Shown here: positions 25,492-33,265 of the stretch, one piece after another
Numbering within the stretch: position 1 is the stretch's first letter
Layout of the letters: every line of letters begins with the position of its first letter
The notes under the pieces: generated by a model
What the model saw: the letters and a program-made list of their open reading frames with translations, nothing else
What the model was told of the DNA's origin: nothing
Databases searched by the model: none
Translations under genes and position numbers: made by a program
Assembly: GCF_016862915.1 (NCBI RefSeq)
Contig: NZ_BONW01000001.1
Span: forward strand, 310,001-374,000
Length of the DNA stretch: 64,000 nucleotides
Source of the DNA: Plantactinospora endophytica
GTDB lineage: Bacteria; Actinomycetota; Actinomycetes; Mycobacteriales; Micromonosporaceae
Reading direction: 5' to 3'

Positions 25492-26773
25492 CGGGACGTC
25501 CCCACGGCGCCTGGCTGTCCGGGCCTGTCGACTGGCCGGCCGGTACCGGGTCCTGCCAGTCCGCCAGCGGGGACCGCCGGCCCGGGTCGCCGCCCTGGTC
25601 CGGACGGAGCGGCCGGCGCTCGGGCAGCGGCCCCAGGCCGCCGGCCGGCAGCGGCGACTCGGCCAGCGGCGGCGGCCCGGTCGGCGGTGACCCGGGCTCG
25701 GTGCCGGCGGCGGGGCGGAGTCCGGCGTCGGCCGCGTCGTCGGCCTCGGCCCGCGCGGCGGCACCACGTGCGGCGGTCCGGGCGGCCAGCAGCGGCAACG
25801 CGGCGACGGCGAGGACCAGCAGTACGGTCAGCGCCAGCGCGCCGACGGCGATCCGCCGGTCGCCGGTCAGCCCGTCGGCCCGGTCCCGGAGCAGCATGTC
25901 GAGTTCGGCCAGGATGATCGTGCCAAGGCCGGAGCCGGCGAGTTGCGCGGCGGACCGGGCGGCACCCACCTGGATCGGGTCCGCCGCCGCCGGGTCCCGG
26001 GTGAGCCGGGCCAGATCCTCGACCGCGCGCTGGTAGCCGTCGAGCCGGCTGAGCAGGTTGCCGCCGAGGCTTCGGCTGCTGGTGTTCTCCACCGCCGCAC
26101 GCAGGTTGTCGACCAGGTCGTCCGCCGGCTCGAGCACGGCGGCCCGAGCCAGCGCCAGGTCGGCGGCGGTACGCAGCCGGTCGGCCGAGCGGGCGCTCGC
26201 CAGCACCGTACGGTCGGCGAGGCGGCCGGCCGCGACCAGCGCCTCCGGCAGCTCCTCGGCCACCGCGTCCTGGAGGTGGAACGAGTCCGACTCCGGGTCG
26301 CGGATCAGTCCGGACGTCTCCCGCACCTTGGCGTACAGCGCCAGCAGCAGGTCGGTGGTCTCGGTGTAGGTGGACCAGGACTCCTGGCGGTTGGCCGGCG
26401 GGCGGTCGGGCAGCGCCTCGATCTTGGCGTGCAGCCCCGCCCAGCGTTCGCTGGTACGCAGTTCGGCGCCGTACCGGACGTCGATCGCGCTGGTCTGCTC
26501 GACCGCGGTACGCAGTGCGGCGGCGGCTGCCGACCGACCGGCCACGGCACCGGACTGCGCGTCCACCAGGGCCAGCGTGAGCTGTCCGAGCGAGCGCAGG
26601 TACTCGACCCCGTGCCGTTCGCGCTCGGCGACCGCCAACTGGTCGTCGTTGCTCCGCCAGGTCGAGCTGAACAGCACGCCGGCCGGGACCAGCAGGGCGA
26701 CCGCGAGCAGCACTCGCAGCGCGGTGCCGTTCCGGTTCGGCGCGCGCCGGGACCGTTGCGCGGGAAGTGTCAT
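25481..26773 (-). CDS. Membrane sensor-like protein preceding the conservon
   Basis: The 430-residue protein has an N-terminal helix (VLLAVALLVPAGVLFSSTW), an extracellular helical region of about 270 residues (LTLALVDAQSGAVAGRSAAA, LLALYAKVRETSGLI), a second helix (IAVGALALTVLLVLAVAALP) and a Pro/Gly-rich cytoplasmic tail of 90 residues. The topology copies the sensory half of CvnA but there is no kinase or HATPase domain. It overlaps cvnA by 11 nt, so it is co-translated and may present a second signal to the conservon (inference). The start at 26773 follows GGAGATGG. Confidence 0.75.
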   Translation of the reverse strand: MTLPAQRSRRAPNRNGTALRVLLAVALLVPAGVLFSSTWRSNDDQLAVAERERHGVEYLRSLGQLTLALVDAQSGAVAGRSAAAAALRTAVEQTSAIDVRYGAELRTSERWAGLHAKIEALPDRPPANRQESWSTYTETTDLLLALYAKVRETSGLIRDPESDSFHLQDAVAEELPEALVAAGRLADRTVLASARSADRLRTAADLALARAAVLEPADDLVDNLRAAVENTSSRSLGGNLLSRLDGYQRAVEDLARLTRDPAAADPIQVGAARSAAQLAGSGLGTIILAELDMLLRDRADGLTGDRRIAVGALALTVLLVLAVAALPLLAARTAARGAAARAEADDAADAGLRPAAGTEPGSPPTGPPPLAESPLPAGGLGPLPERRPLRPDQGGDPGRRSPLADWQDPVPAGQSTGPDSQAPWGRPDAR

Positions 26774-27148
26774 CGTCCATCTCCATCGGCACGGGGGGTC
26801 GATCAGCGTGGCGGGCGTGGGGAGGCCGCCGGTCCCGTCCACCGGACCGGAAAACTAGTAGACGTCAGACCCGTACGATCCGGGCCGAGCAGTCAGTTAT
26901 GCGTCACTTGGGTACAGGTAACACCGGGTGAGCAAAAAAGTGACTCCTTGTACATAGTTGCCAAGGCGCATGTATCGATTAGAAGCCTGGTGTCCCAAAA
27001 TATCGGAATTCACAGGATCCGAAGTTGCCGCGCCGGATACCGGGTCGGCCTACTCGGACGACGATTCCCAGGCACCGAACGGGCCACCCGGACGGACGTA
27101 CGGCGGATCTCAGCCAATGCTCAGGTCCCGCGCCGTACGGTGTGGTCC
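26774..27148. other. AT-rich intergenic region between divergent operons
   Basis: This 375-bp stretch separates the conservon operon (minus) from the hydrolase-ABC gene (plus). Its middle, roughly 26890-27020, is clearly richer in A and T than the surroundings, as expected for divergent promoters. A TACGGT box at 27136-27141 lies 7 nt before the plus-strand ATG. Related stretches CTTGGGTACAGGTAAC and CCTTGTACATAGTTGC occur near 26910 and 26950. No gene is seen. Confidence 0.6.
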
Positions 27149-30094
27149 ATGCCTTCCCGACTGCTGGCGCGGCTGCGCCGTGCCCGGCCGACCCGGCGCC
27201 GCGTGGTCGCCGGATCCACCGTGGTGGTGTTGCTGGCCGCTCTGGTCGGCTGGGCCGTGTGGCCGGAGAGCCCGCCCTACTCCACAACGGACTCGATGAT
27301 CACCGTCCGGTCCGGACCGGACGGCGCCCAGCCGGTCGAGTTGGACACCCGGTTCTACCTGCCGGACGGGGCGAGCGCGACCCGCCCGGTTCCGGCGGTG
27401 CTGCTGGCACACGGCTTCGGCGGCACGAAGCGGTCGGTCGAGGACGACGCCGAGGACCTGGCCGGGCTGGGCTACGCGGTGCTGACGTACACCGCGCGGG
27501 GGTTCGGGCGCAGCGGCGGGGAGATCCACCTGGACCACCCCGACTACGAGGTACGGGACGCCGCCCGACTGCTCGACTGGCTCGCCGAGCGGCCCGACAT
27601 CCGCAAGGACGCGGCCGGCGACCCCCGGGTCGGAGTCGTCGGCGGCTCGTACGGCGGCGGCTTGGCGCTGCTGCTCGCCGCCCAGGACCAGCGGGTGGAC
27701 GCCATCGTGCCGATGATCACCTGGAACGACCTGGCCCGCTCCTTCCTGCCGGAGTCCACCGGCCGGGAGCCGGCCGACGGCGTGTTCAAGAAGGGCTGGG
27801 CCGGAATCTTCTTCGGCAGCGGTAGCGGCACCGGCGGCCTCGGCGGACTGGGCGGGCTCGGCGCACCCGGCGCCGCCCCGGGCGGCGACTCCGGCAACGA
27901 CGGGAACGAGGACTCCGGTGGCGACGGCGGGCCGGGCGCCGGCCAGGACCCGGTGCTCGGCGCGGTGCCGGGCGCCGCTCCGGGCGGTACCCCGGCCGAT
28001 CCCGCCTGCGGGCGGTTCGCCGCCGACGTCTGCGCGGCGTACCTGCGGATCGCCACCACCGGCCGGGGCGACCCGGCGGCGGTCGAACTGCTCCGCCGGT
28101 CCAGCCCGGCCGGTGTCCTCGACCGGATCAAGGCGCCCACCCTGCTGATCCAGGGCGCCGCCGACACCCTCTTCCCGCTCGCCGAGGCGGACGCCAACGC
28201 CCGGGGCATCGCGGCCGGCGGCACCCCCGTCCGGGTCGCCTGGTTCACCGGCGGACACGACGGCGGCGAGGGCCCGCAGACCGACCAGGACCGGCTGCGC
28301 TTCCTGATGGCACAGTGGCTGGAGCACTACGTCAAGGGCTCCGGCGAGACGCCGTCGGGCAGTTTCACCTGGTCGCGGATTGCCGGCTTCGACGCGCTGG
28401 ACCGGGGTCTGGTCGCCACCGGCTTCTCCGTCACCGACTACCCGGGCGTCGGTGGCACGGCCGCCGAGTCGATCCCGGTCGCCGGCCCGGCGCAGCGGAT
28501 CGCGAACCCACCGGCCGGCAATCCGGCGGCGATCTCCGCGCTGCCGTTCGGCGGCGGCTTCTCGTCCCTGCTCGACGGCGTCGCCGGGGACCTGCCAGGC
28601 CAGCACGCCCGGTTCGAGTCGGCCCCGCTGGACCGGGCCGTCGACGTGGTCGGCTCGCCGACGGTCACCCTCCGGGCCGCGTCGCCGACCGGCGAGGCGG
28701 TGCTCTTCGTCAAGCTCTACGACGTCGACCCGAACGGCCCGGCCGCGCTCTCCAACGGCCTGGTCGCGCCGATCCGGCTGACCGGGCTGCCCGCCGACGT
28801 CGCCACCGCGACGCCGGTCAGGGTCACCCTGCCGGCGATCGTGCGCCGGATCGAGGCCGGACACCGGCTGCGGATCGTCGTCGCCACCTCCGACCAGGGG
28901 TACGCCACCCCGGTCGAGCCGGCCACCTACACCGTCGCACTGGCCGGGCCGGCCACCGAAGCCGTACCCGGAATGCCGGCCGGCGCCGCGCTGACCGGCG
29001 CCGAGGTGTCGCTGCCGACAGTGGTCGGCGAGCCGATCGCCACCCCGGCGGTGGCCTGGCGGTGGGCGCTGGTCGGGCTGGTCGCGGCGATCGTGCTCGG
29101 ACTCGTCGTGGTGGTGGCCGTGCTCCGCCGCCGGCACCGCCGGCACGACACGTCGGTGCATCCCGAGTACGCCGACACCCCGCTCGTCGTCCGCGACCTG
29201 CGCAAGGAGTACGCCGACGGCTTCGTCGCCGTCTCCCGGATCGACTTCGAGGTGCACCGGGGACAGGTGGTCGGACTGCTCGGGCCGAACGGCGCCGGCA
29301 AGACCACCACGCTACGGGTACTGATGGGGCTGACCCAGCCGACCACCGGCGAGATCCACGTCTTCGGCCACCGGCTGGTCCCCGGCTCACCGGTGCTGTC
29401 CCGGATCGGTGCCCTGGTGGAGGGGCCCGGCTTCCTGCCGCACCTGAGCGGCCTGGAGAACCTGCGGGCGTACTGGCGGGCGACCGGGCGGCCGTGGGCG
29501 GACGCGCACTTCGAGGAGGCGCTGGAGATCGCCGGCCTCGGTGACTCCATCCACCGGAAGACCAAGAAGTACAGCCACGGCATGCGGCAGCGGCTGGCCA
29601 TCGCCCAGGCGATGTTGGGGCTGCCGGAGTTGCTGGTGCTGGACGAGCCGACGGACGGGCTCGATCCGCCGCAGATCGCCGAGATGCGCCGGGTGCTGCG
29701 CCGGTATGCCACCGACGGCCGGGCGGTGCTGGTCTCCAGCCACCTGCTCGCCGAGGTGGAACAGACCTGTACGCACGCTGTCGTCGTACACAAGGGGCAG
29801 ATCGTGGCGGCCGGCAGGGTGGAGGAGATCGTCGGCGAGTCGCCGAGTACCCAGTTCGACGTCTCCGACGTCGACGCCGCCCGTGCCGTACTGGACCGGC
29901 TGGCCGGGGTACGGGTGCTGCCGGAGACCAACGGCGCGCTGGTGGTCGACACCAACGGCACCGCCCGGAGCGAGGTGGTCGCCGAACTGGTCCGGGCCGG
30001 CGTCGGAGTGGACCGGGTCATGCCGCGCCGCCGCCTGGAGGACGCCTTCCTCGCCCTGGTCGGCGAGAACTCTCGGGGAAGCGGGGACCGCTGA
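27149..30094 (+). CDS. Alpha/beta hydrolase fused to an ABC exporter ATPase
   Basis: The 981-residue protein joins two machines. A signal-anchor helix (VVAGSTVVVLLAALVGWAVW) precedes an S15/CocE-type alpha/beta hydrolase with nucleophile S167 in GGSYGGG, D339 in GAADTLFPL and H370 in TGGHDGGEG, followed by a jelly-roll domain like that of X-Pro dipeptidyl peptidases. A Gly-rich loop interrupts the hydrolase near residues 222-290. A second helix (WALVGLVAAIVLGLVVVVAV) leads to an ABC ATPase with GPNGAGKTTTLRVL, KKYSHGMRQRLAIA and LLVLDEPTDGLD. The predicted topology puts the hydrolase outside and the ATPase inside. The stop overlaps the permease start by 1 nt. TACGGT 7 nt before the ATG suggests a leaderless transcript. 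Confidence 0.88.
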   Translation: MPSRLLARLRRARPTRRRVVAGSTVVVLLAALVGWAVWPESPPYSTTDSMITVRSGPDGAQPVELDTRFYLPDGASATRPVPAVLLAHGFGGTKRSVEDDAEDLAGLGYAVLTYTARGFGRSGGEIHLDHPDYEVRDAARLLDWLAERPDIRKDAAGDPRVGVVGGSYGGGLALLLAAQDQRVDAIVPMITWNDLARSFLPESTGREPADGVFKKGWAGIFFGSGSGTGGLGGLGGLGAPGAAPGGDSGNDGNEDSGGDGGPGAGQDPVLGAVPGAAPGGTPADPACGRFAADVCAAYLRIATTGRGDPAAVELLRRSSPAGVLDRIKAPTLLIQGAADTLFPLAEADANARGIAAGGTPVRVAWFTGGHDGGEGPQTDQDRLRFLMAQWLEHYVKGSGETPSGSFTWSRIAGFDALDRGLVATGFSVTDYPGVGGTAAESIPVAGPAQRIANPPAGNPAAISALPFGGGFSSLLDGVAGDLPGQHARFESAPLDRAVDVVGSPTVTLRAASPTGEAVLFVKLYDVDPNGPAALSNGLVAPIRLTGLPADVATATPVRVTLPAIVRRIEAGHRLRIVVATSDQGYATPVEPATYTVALAGPATEAVPGMPAGAALTGAEVSLPTVVGEPIATPAVAWRWALVGLVAAIVLGLVVVVAVLRRRHRRHDTSVHPEYADTPLVVRDLRKEYADGFVAVSRIDFEVHRGQVVGLLGPNGAGKTTTLRVLMGLTQPTTGEIHVFGHRLVPGSPVLSRIGALVEGPGFLPHLSGLENLRAYWRATGRPWADAHFEEALEIAGLGDSIHRKTKKYSHGMRQRLAIAQAMLGLPELLVLDEPTDGLDPPQIAEMRRVLRRYATDGRAVLVSSHLLAEVEQTCTHAVVVHKGQIVAAGRVEEIVGESPSTQFDVSDVDAARAVLDRLAGVRVLPETNGALVVDTNGTARSEVVAELVRAGVGVDRVMPRRRLEDAFLALVGENSRGSGDR

Positions 30095-30978
30095 TGACCG
30101 CCACGGAGACCAGGGCACCGGACGCGGCCGGCGGCGCCGCCGGGTACCGGCCCCGGGCCACGCTCGCGCTCGCCGCCGAGTGGCGCCGGCAGGCGTCCCG
30201 CCGACGTACCCAGTTCGCGCTCGGCTTCATGGTGCTGCTGCCGCTGATCATCCTGGTCGCGTTTGAGTTCGAGGGCTCCGGCGACGACGACAACGGCGGG
30301 GGCGAGTTCGGCAGCCTGATCGAGCTGGCCACCACCGGCGGGCTCAACTTCGCGCTCTTCGCGCTGCTGGTCTCGTCATCGTTCCTGCTGGTCGTGGTGG
30401 TGGCACTCTTCTGCGGCGACACGGTGGCCAGCGAGGCGAGCTGGGGCAGCCTGCGCTACCTGCTGGCCGTACCGGTGCCCCGGGCGAGGCTGCTCGCGGT
30501 CAAGCTGGTGGTCGCGCTCGGGTACTCGCTGCTCGCCCTGCTGCTGCTCGCCGGCACCGCCCTGCTCGCCGGCACCCTGCGGTACGGCTGGTCGCCGCTG
30601 TCCAGCACCGTCGCCGCGCAGATCCCGGCCGGCGAGGGACTGCTCCGGTTGCTCGGCATCCTCGGCTACCTGGCGGTCGTACTCCTGGTCGTGGCCGGTC
30701 TGGCGTTCCTGCTGTCGGTGACCACGGACGCGGCGCTGGGCGCGGTCGGCGGCGCGGTGCTGCTCTGGATCCTCTCCAGCATCCTCGACCAGATCACCGC
30801 GCTCGGCGTGCTCCGGGACTTCCTGCCGACCCACTACAGCAGCGCCTGGCTCGGCCTGCTCTCCACTCCGGTGCAGACCGACGACATCGTCAAGGGCGCC
30901 ATCTCGGCGATCTGCTACGCCACCGTCTTCTGGTCGCTCGCCTTCTGGCGCTTCACCCGCAAGGACGTGGTGTCGTAG
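30094..30978 (+). CDS. ABC-2 type permease partner of the hydrolase-ABC fusion
   Basis: This 294-residue permease has six hydrophobic segments, including LGFMVLLPLIILVAFEFEG, LLVSSSFLLVVVVALFCGD and LAVVLLVVAGLAFLLSV, with the DTVASEASWGSLRYLLA segment and the FTRKDVVS tail that are common in ABC-2 permeases. TGATG coupling to the preceding ATPase shows that the two form one transporter. An acidic external loop (EGSGDDDNGGGE) follows the first helix. Substrate unknown; the fused extracellular hydrolase suggests processing of the exported molecule. Confidence 0.87.
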   Translation: MTATETRAPDAAGGAAGYRPRATLALAAEWRRQASRRRTQFALGFMVLLPLIILVAFEFEGSGDDDNGGGEFGSLIELATTGGLNFALFALLVSSSFLLVVVVALFCGDTVASEASWGSLRYLLAVPVPRARLLAVKLVVALGYSLLALLLLAGTALLAGTLRYGWSPLSSTVAAQIPAGEGLLRLLGILGYLAVVLLVVAGLAFLLSVTTDAALGAVGGAVLLWILSSILDQITALGVLRDFLPTHYSSAWLGLLSTPVQTDDIVKGAISAICYATVFWSLAFWRFTRKDVVS

Positions 30979-31111
30979 CCCCGCCACCCGCGCCGGCCCG
31001 GCATCGACCTGGACACCAGGGGTAGTCCGGGCGGGGCACTTGTGCCATATAGTCGGCGGCGGGTCGGGGTCGCGGGTGGCGGCCCGGTGACTCTGCGACA
31101 GGGGTGGGCCG

Positions 31112-32383
31112 GTGTTGGACCTTGCCACCCGGGTCGGGCGACCGCCCCGGCGGATCAACCGGTTCCTCGCCGAGGCGCGACTGGGCTGGGTGGACGCCCG
31201 GCTGATGGTCGCGATGCCCGGCCGGGAACGGGCGCTGCGGCTCGTCGCGGTGGTGCTCTTCTGCCAGCGGGCGAGCTACATCGTGCCGGCGCTGCTCGGG
31301 ATGACCAGCAGCGCCGACCGCTACCACAGTCCCGCGCTGAACGTCGCGCTGCTGGTCGGCGCGGTCGGCTGGAACGTCGTACTCGGTGCGCTGGTGTGGC
31401 GGCGCGGCTGGTTCAGCTACGGCAACGTGGTGGTCGACGTGGCGATCACCTGCGGGCTGCTGGTCGTGGTCAACATGAACATCCGGTCCGGCTTCGAGTT
31501 GTCGGCGGCGAACTGGGCCGGCAAGTTCGCCCTCGGCTCGGCGGCGCTGGTCGGCGCGGTGTTGAGCCTGCGGGGGCTGCTGGTCGGGCTCGGACTGCTG
31601 GTACTGACCGCGGTGGCCGCCGCCTCGGTGCAGATCGGCGGGCTGCCGCCCTGGGAGTCGGGTTTCGTCAACCACGTCAACTCCAGCCTGTGGTTCGCGC
31701 TGGTGCTGTACTTCATCCGCCGGTTCCTCTGTGCCCAGGCCAGCGCGGTCGACGAGGCGACCCAGCGCCGGCTCGCCGCCGAGACGGCGACGGCCGCCGG
31801 AGCCGCCCGGTACGCCGAACGGCTGCACCACTACCGGCGGCTGCACGACACCGCGCTGGCCACGCTGACCGCGATCGCCCGGGGCGGGCTGGACCATCGC
31901 GGTGAGGACGTCCGGCGCCGCTGCGGCCGGGAGGCCGACTACATCCGGAGTCTGGTCACCGAGGACCGGGCCGAGGCGGACACCACGCTCGCCACCAGCC
32001 TGGCCGAGGTGGTGGCCGATGCGACCGGGCTGGGCCTGCGGGTGCACCTGCGCTCCGGCAACGTGCCGGTCCAGTTGCCCCGGCACGTCGTACGGGCGGT
32101 CTGCGACGCCGCGCGGGAGGCGCTGAACAACGTGGCCCGGCACGCCGGTACCGGCGAGGCGTGGGTGACCGTCGACTGGTACGACGACGTGCTCGGGGTG
32201 CGGATCGTCGACCGGGGGAAGGGGTTCGACGCCGACGGTGTCAGTGGAGGTTTCGGGTTACGTCGGTCGATCGAGGAGCGGATGACCGAGGTCGGCGGCG
32301 AGCTGCAACTCTTCTCCGAGCCCGGTCACGGCACCAGTGTCGAGCTGCTCTGGCCGGCGTCGTCGCCGGAGGCGGACGGGTAG
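31112..32383 (+). CDS. Membrane sensor histidine kinase
   Basis: The 423-residue protein has six membrane helices in the first 215 residues, then a dimerisation helix with AERLHHYRRLHDTALATL holding the likely phosphoacceptor histidine, and a compact HATPase domain (AAREALNNVARHAG, VRIVDRGKGFDADGV, GGFGLRRSIEERM). It resembles the kinases that pair with LuxR-type regulators. Its 3' end overlaps the convergent response-regulator gene by 58 bp. The kinase starts at a GTG with a G-rich ribosome binding site. It probably senses a membrane signal for the adjacent peptide-modification operon (inference). Confidence 0.85.
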   Translation: MLDLATRVGRPPRRINRFLAEARLGWVDARLMVAMPGRERALRLVAVVLFCQRASYIVPALLGMTSSADRYHSPALNVALLVGAVGWNVVLGALVWRRGWFSYGNVVVDVAITCGLLVVVNMNIRSGFELSAANWAGKFALGSAALVGAVLSLRGLLVGLGLLVLTAVAAASVQIGGLPPWESGFVNHVNSSLWFALVLYFIRRFLCAQASAVDEATQRRLAAETATAAGAARYAERLHHYRRLHDTALATLTAIARGGLDHRGEDVRRRCGREADYIRSLVTEDRAEADTTLATSLAEVVADATGLGLRVHLRSGNVPVQLPRHVVRAVCDAAREALNNVARHAGTGEAWVTVDWYDDVLGVRIVDRGKGFDADGVSGGFGLRRSIEERMTEVGGELQLFSEPGHGTSVELLWPASSPEADG

Positions 32384-33024
32384 CGGTGCAGGCCGTCCTC
32401 GCGTACCCGGTCGGCGAGGTCGAGTTTCGTGTACGTCGGCCGGCCCGCGTCGCAGTACTTCGCCTTGACCCGGTCCAGGTACTGTCGCGCCGTCGTCGGC
32501 TGGATGCCGACCTTGCGGGCCACCGCCGTCAACGTCATGCCGGAGGCGTACGCGACCAGCACCGCGCGTTCCCGGGGTGCCAGTTTGGGCCGGTCCGGCC
32601 GGTCGTCGCAGGACCAGGCGAAGGCCAGCTCGGGGGAGTGCGCCAGTTCGCCCCGGGCGACGGTACGGATCGCGTCGGCGAGGCTCGGCAGGTCGTGGTC
32701 CTTGGTCAGATAGCCGGACGCGCCGGCCCGGATCACGTCCACGCCGTGCACCACGTGCGGCACCACGCTGACCACCAGCACCGGCCGGCCGGTCTCGACG
32801 AGTCGGCGGACGTTGTCCACCGGCGCGGACCCGTCCGCCAGCAGCAGGTCGAGTACGACCACGTCGGCCCGGCCCGGTTCGGTGTCGAGGAGCTGGTCGA
32901 CGGTGGCGGCGGTGCAGAGCAGCCGGAGGTCGGGAATGGAGCCGAGCCAGGCGGCCATGCCGTCCAGCAGCATCCGGTCGTCGTCGACCACGGAGACCGA
33001 GATCGCGGACACGAGAGACGGCAC
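32326..33024 (-). CDS. LuxR-family response regulator
   Basis: This 232-residue regulator has a receiver domain with DDD (residues 14-16), phosphoacceptor D59 in VVVLDLLLADG and the lysine in GYLTKD, followed by a helix-turn-helix with LAPRERAVLVAYASGMTL and VGIQPTTARQYLDRVKAKY. The GTG at 33024 has an AAGG just upstream; another GTG at 33012 is possible. It is convergent with and overlaps its likely kinase, and is divergent from the radical SAM operon, which makes it the obvious candidate regulator of that operon. Confidence 0.88.
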   Translation of the reverse strand: MPSLVSAISVSVVDDDRMLLDGMAAWLGSIPDLRLLCTAATVDQLLDTEPGRADVVVLDLLLADGSAPVDNVRRLVETGRPVLVVSVVPHVVHGVDVIRAGASGYLTKDHDLPSLADAIRTVARGELAHSPELAFAWSCDDRPDRPKLAPRERAVLVAYASGMTLTAVARKVGIQPTTARQYLDRVKAKYCDAGRPTYTKLDLADRVREDGLHRYPSASGDDAGQSSSTLVP

Positions 33025-33071
33025 CTCGCCTTCCGCCGGTGAGGCGTTTCCTGGACCCGGGCCGGTGGGGT

Positions 33072-33113
33072 GGCAGGGAACCGGACATTAGATCCCTGCC
33101 GATCGGTTGTCAA
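33072..33113 (-). promoter_or_regulatory. Strong promoter and inverted repeat before the response regulator
   Basis: On the minus strand TTGACA (33108-33113) and TAATGT (33085-33090) are 17 bp apart, a near-consensus promoter that is rare in this genome. The perfect inverted repeat GGCAGGGA (33072-33079) and TCCCTGCC (33093-33100) brackets the -10 box, a natural place for autoregulation by the response regulator. Confidence 0.7.
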
Positions 33114-33265
33114 GACGACACTTTTGCTTTCTGGCACCACGTGATGACGGTGGGTGATTCTTCTGCTGGGTTCGAGTCCCGTCGGCGAGACCCGCCGGAG
33201 GGACCTCAGGGCAGTGCGGGAACCGTCCGACGGCGGTTCCTCGCCGCCGGACGGGGGAGTGGTGC

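Noticed and set aside
25492..25767. Longer N-terminus for CvnA
   Set aside because: The extra residues are Arg/Pro-rich and overlap the preceding gene in another frame; the start at 25491 puts the first membrane helix at the expected place.
33128..33150. Sigma-54-like TGGCAC box near 33132
   Set aside because: The matching GC element at the required spacing is missing and actinobacteria generally lack sigma-54.
33165..33185. tRNA T-arm-like sequence (GGGTTCGAGTCCC) upstream of the radical SAM operon
   Set aside because: No matching acceptor, D or anticodon arms are present within tRNA distance, so it is not a tRNA gene; it could be a chance match or a remnant, and no integrase or second copy was seen.
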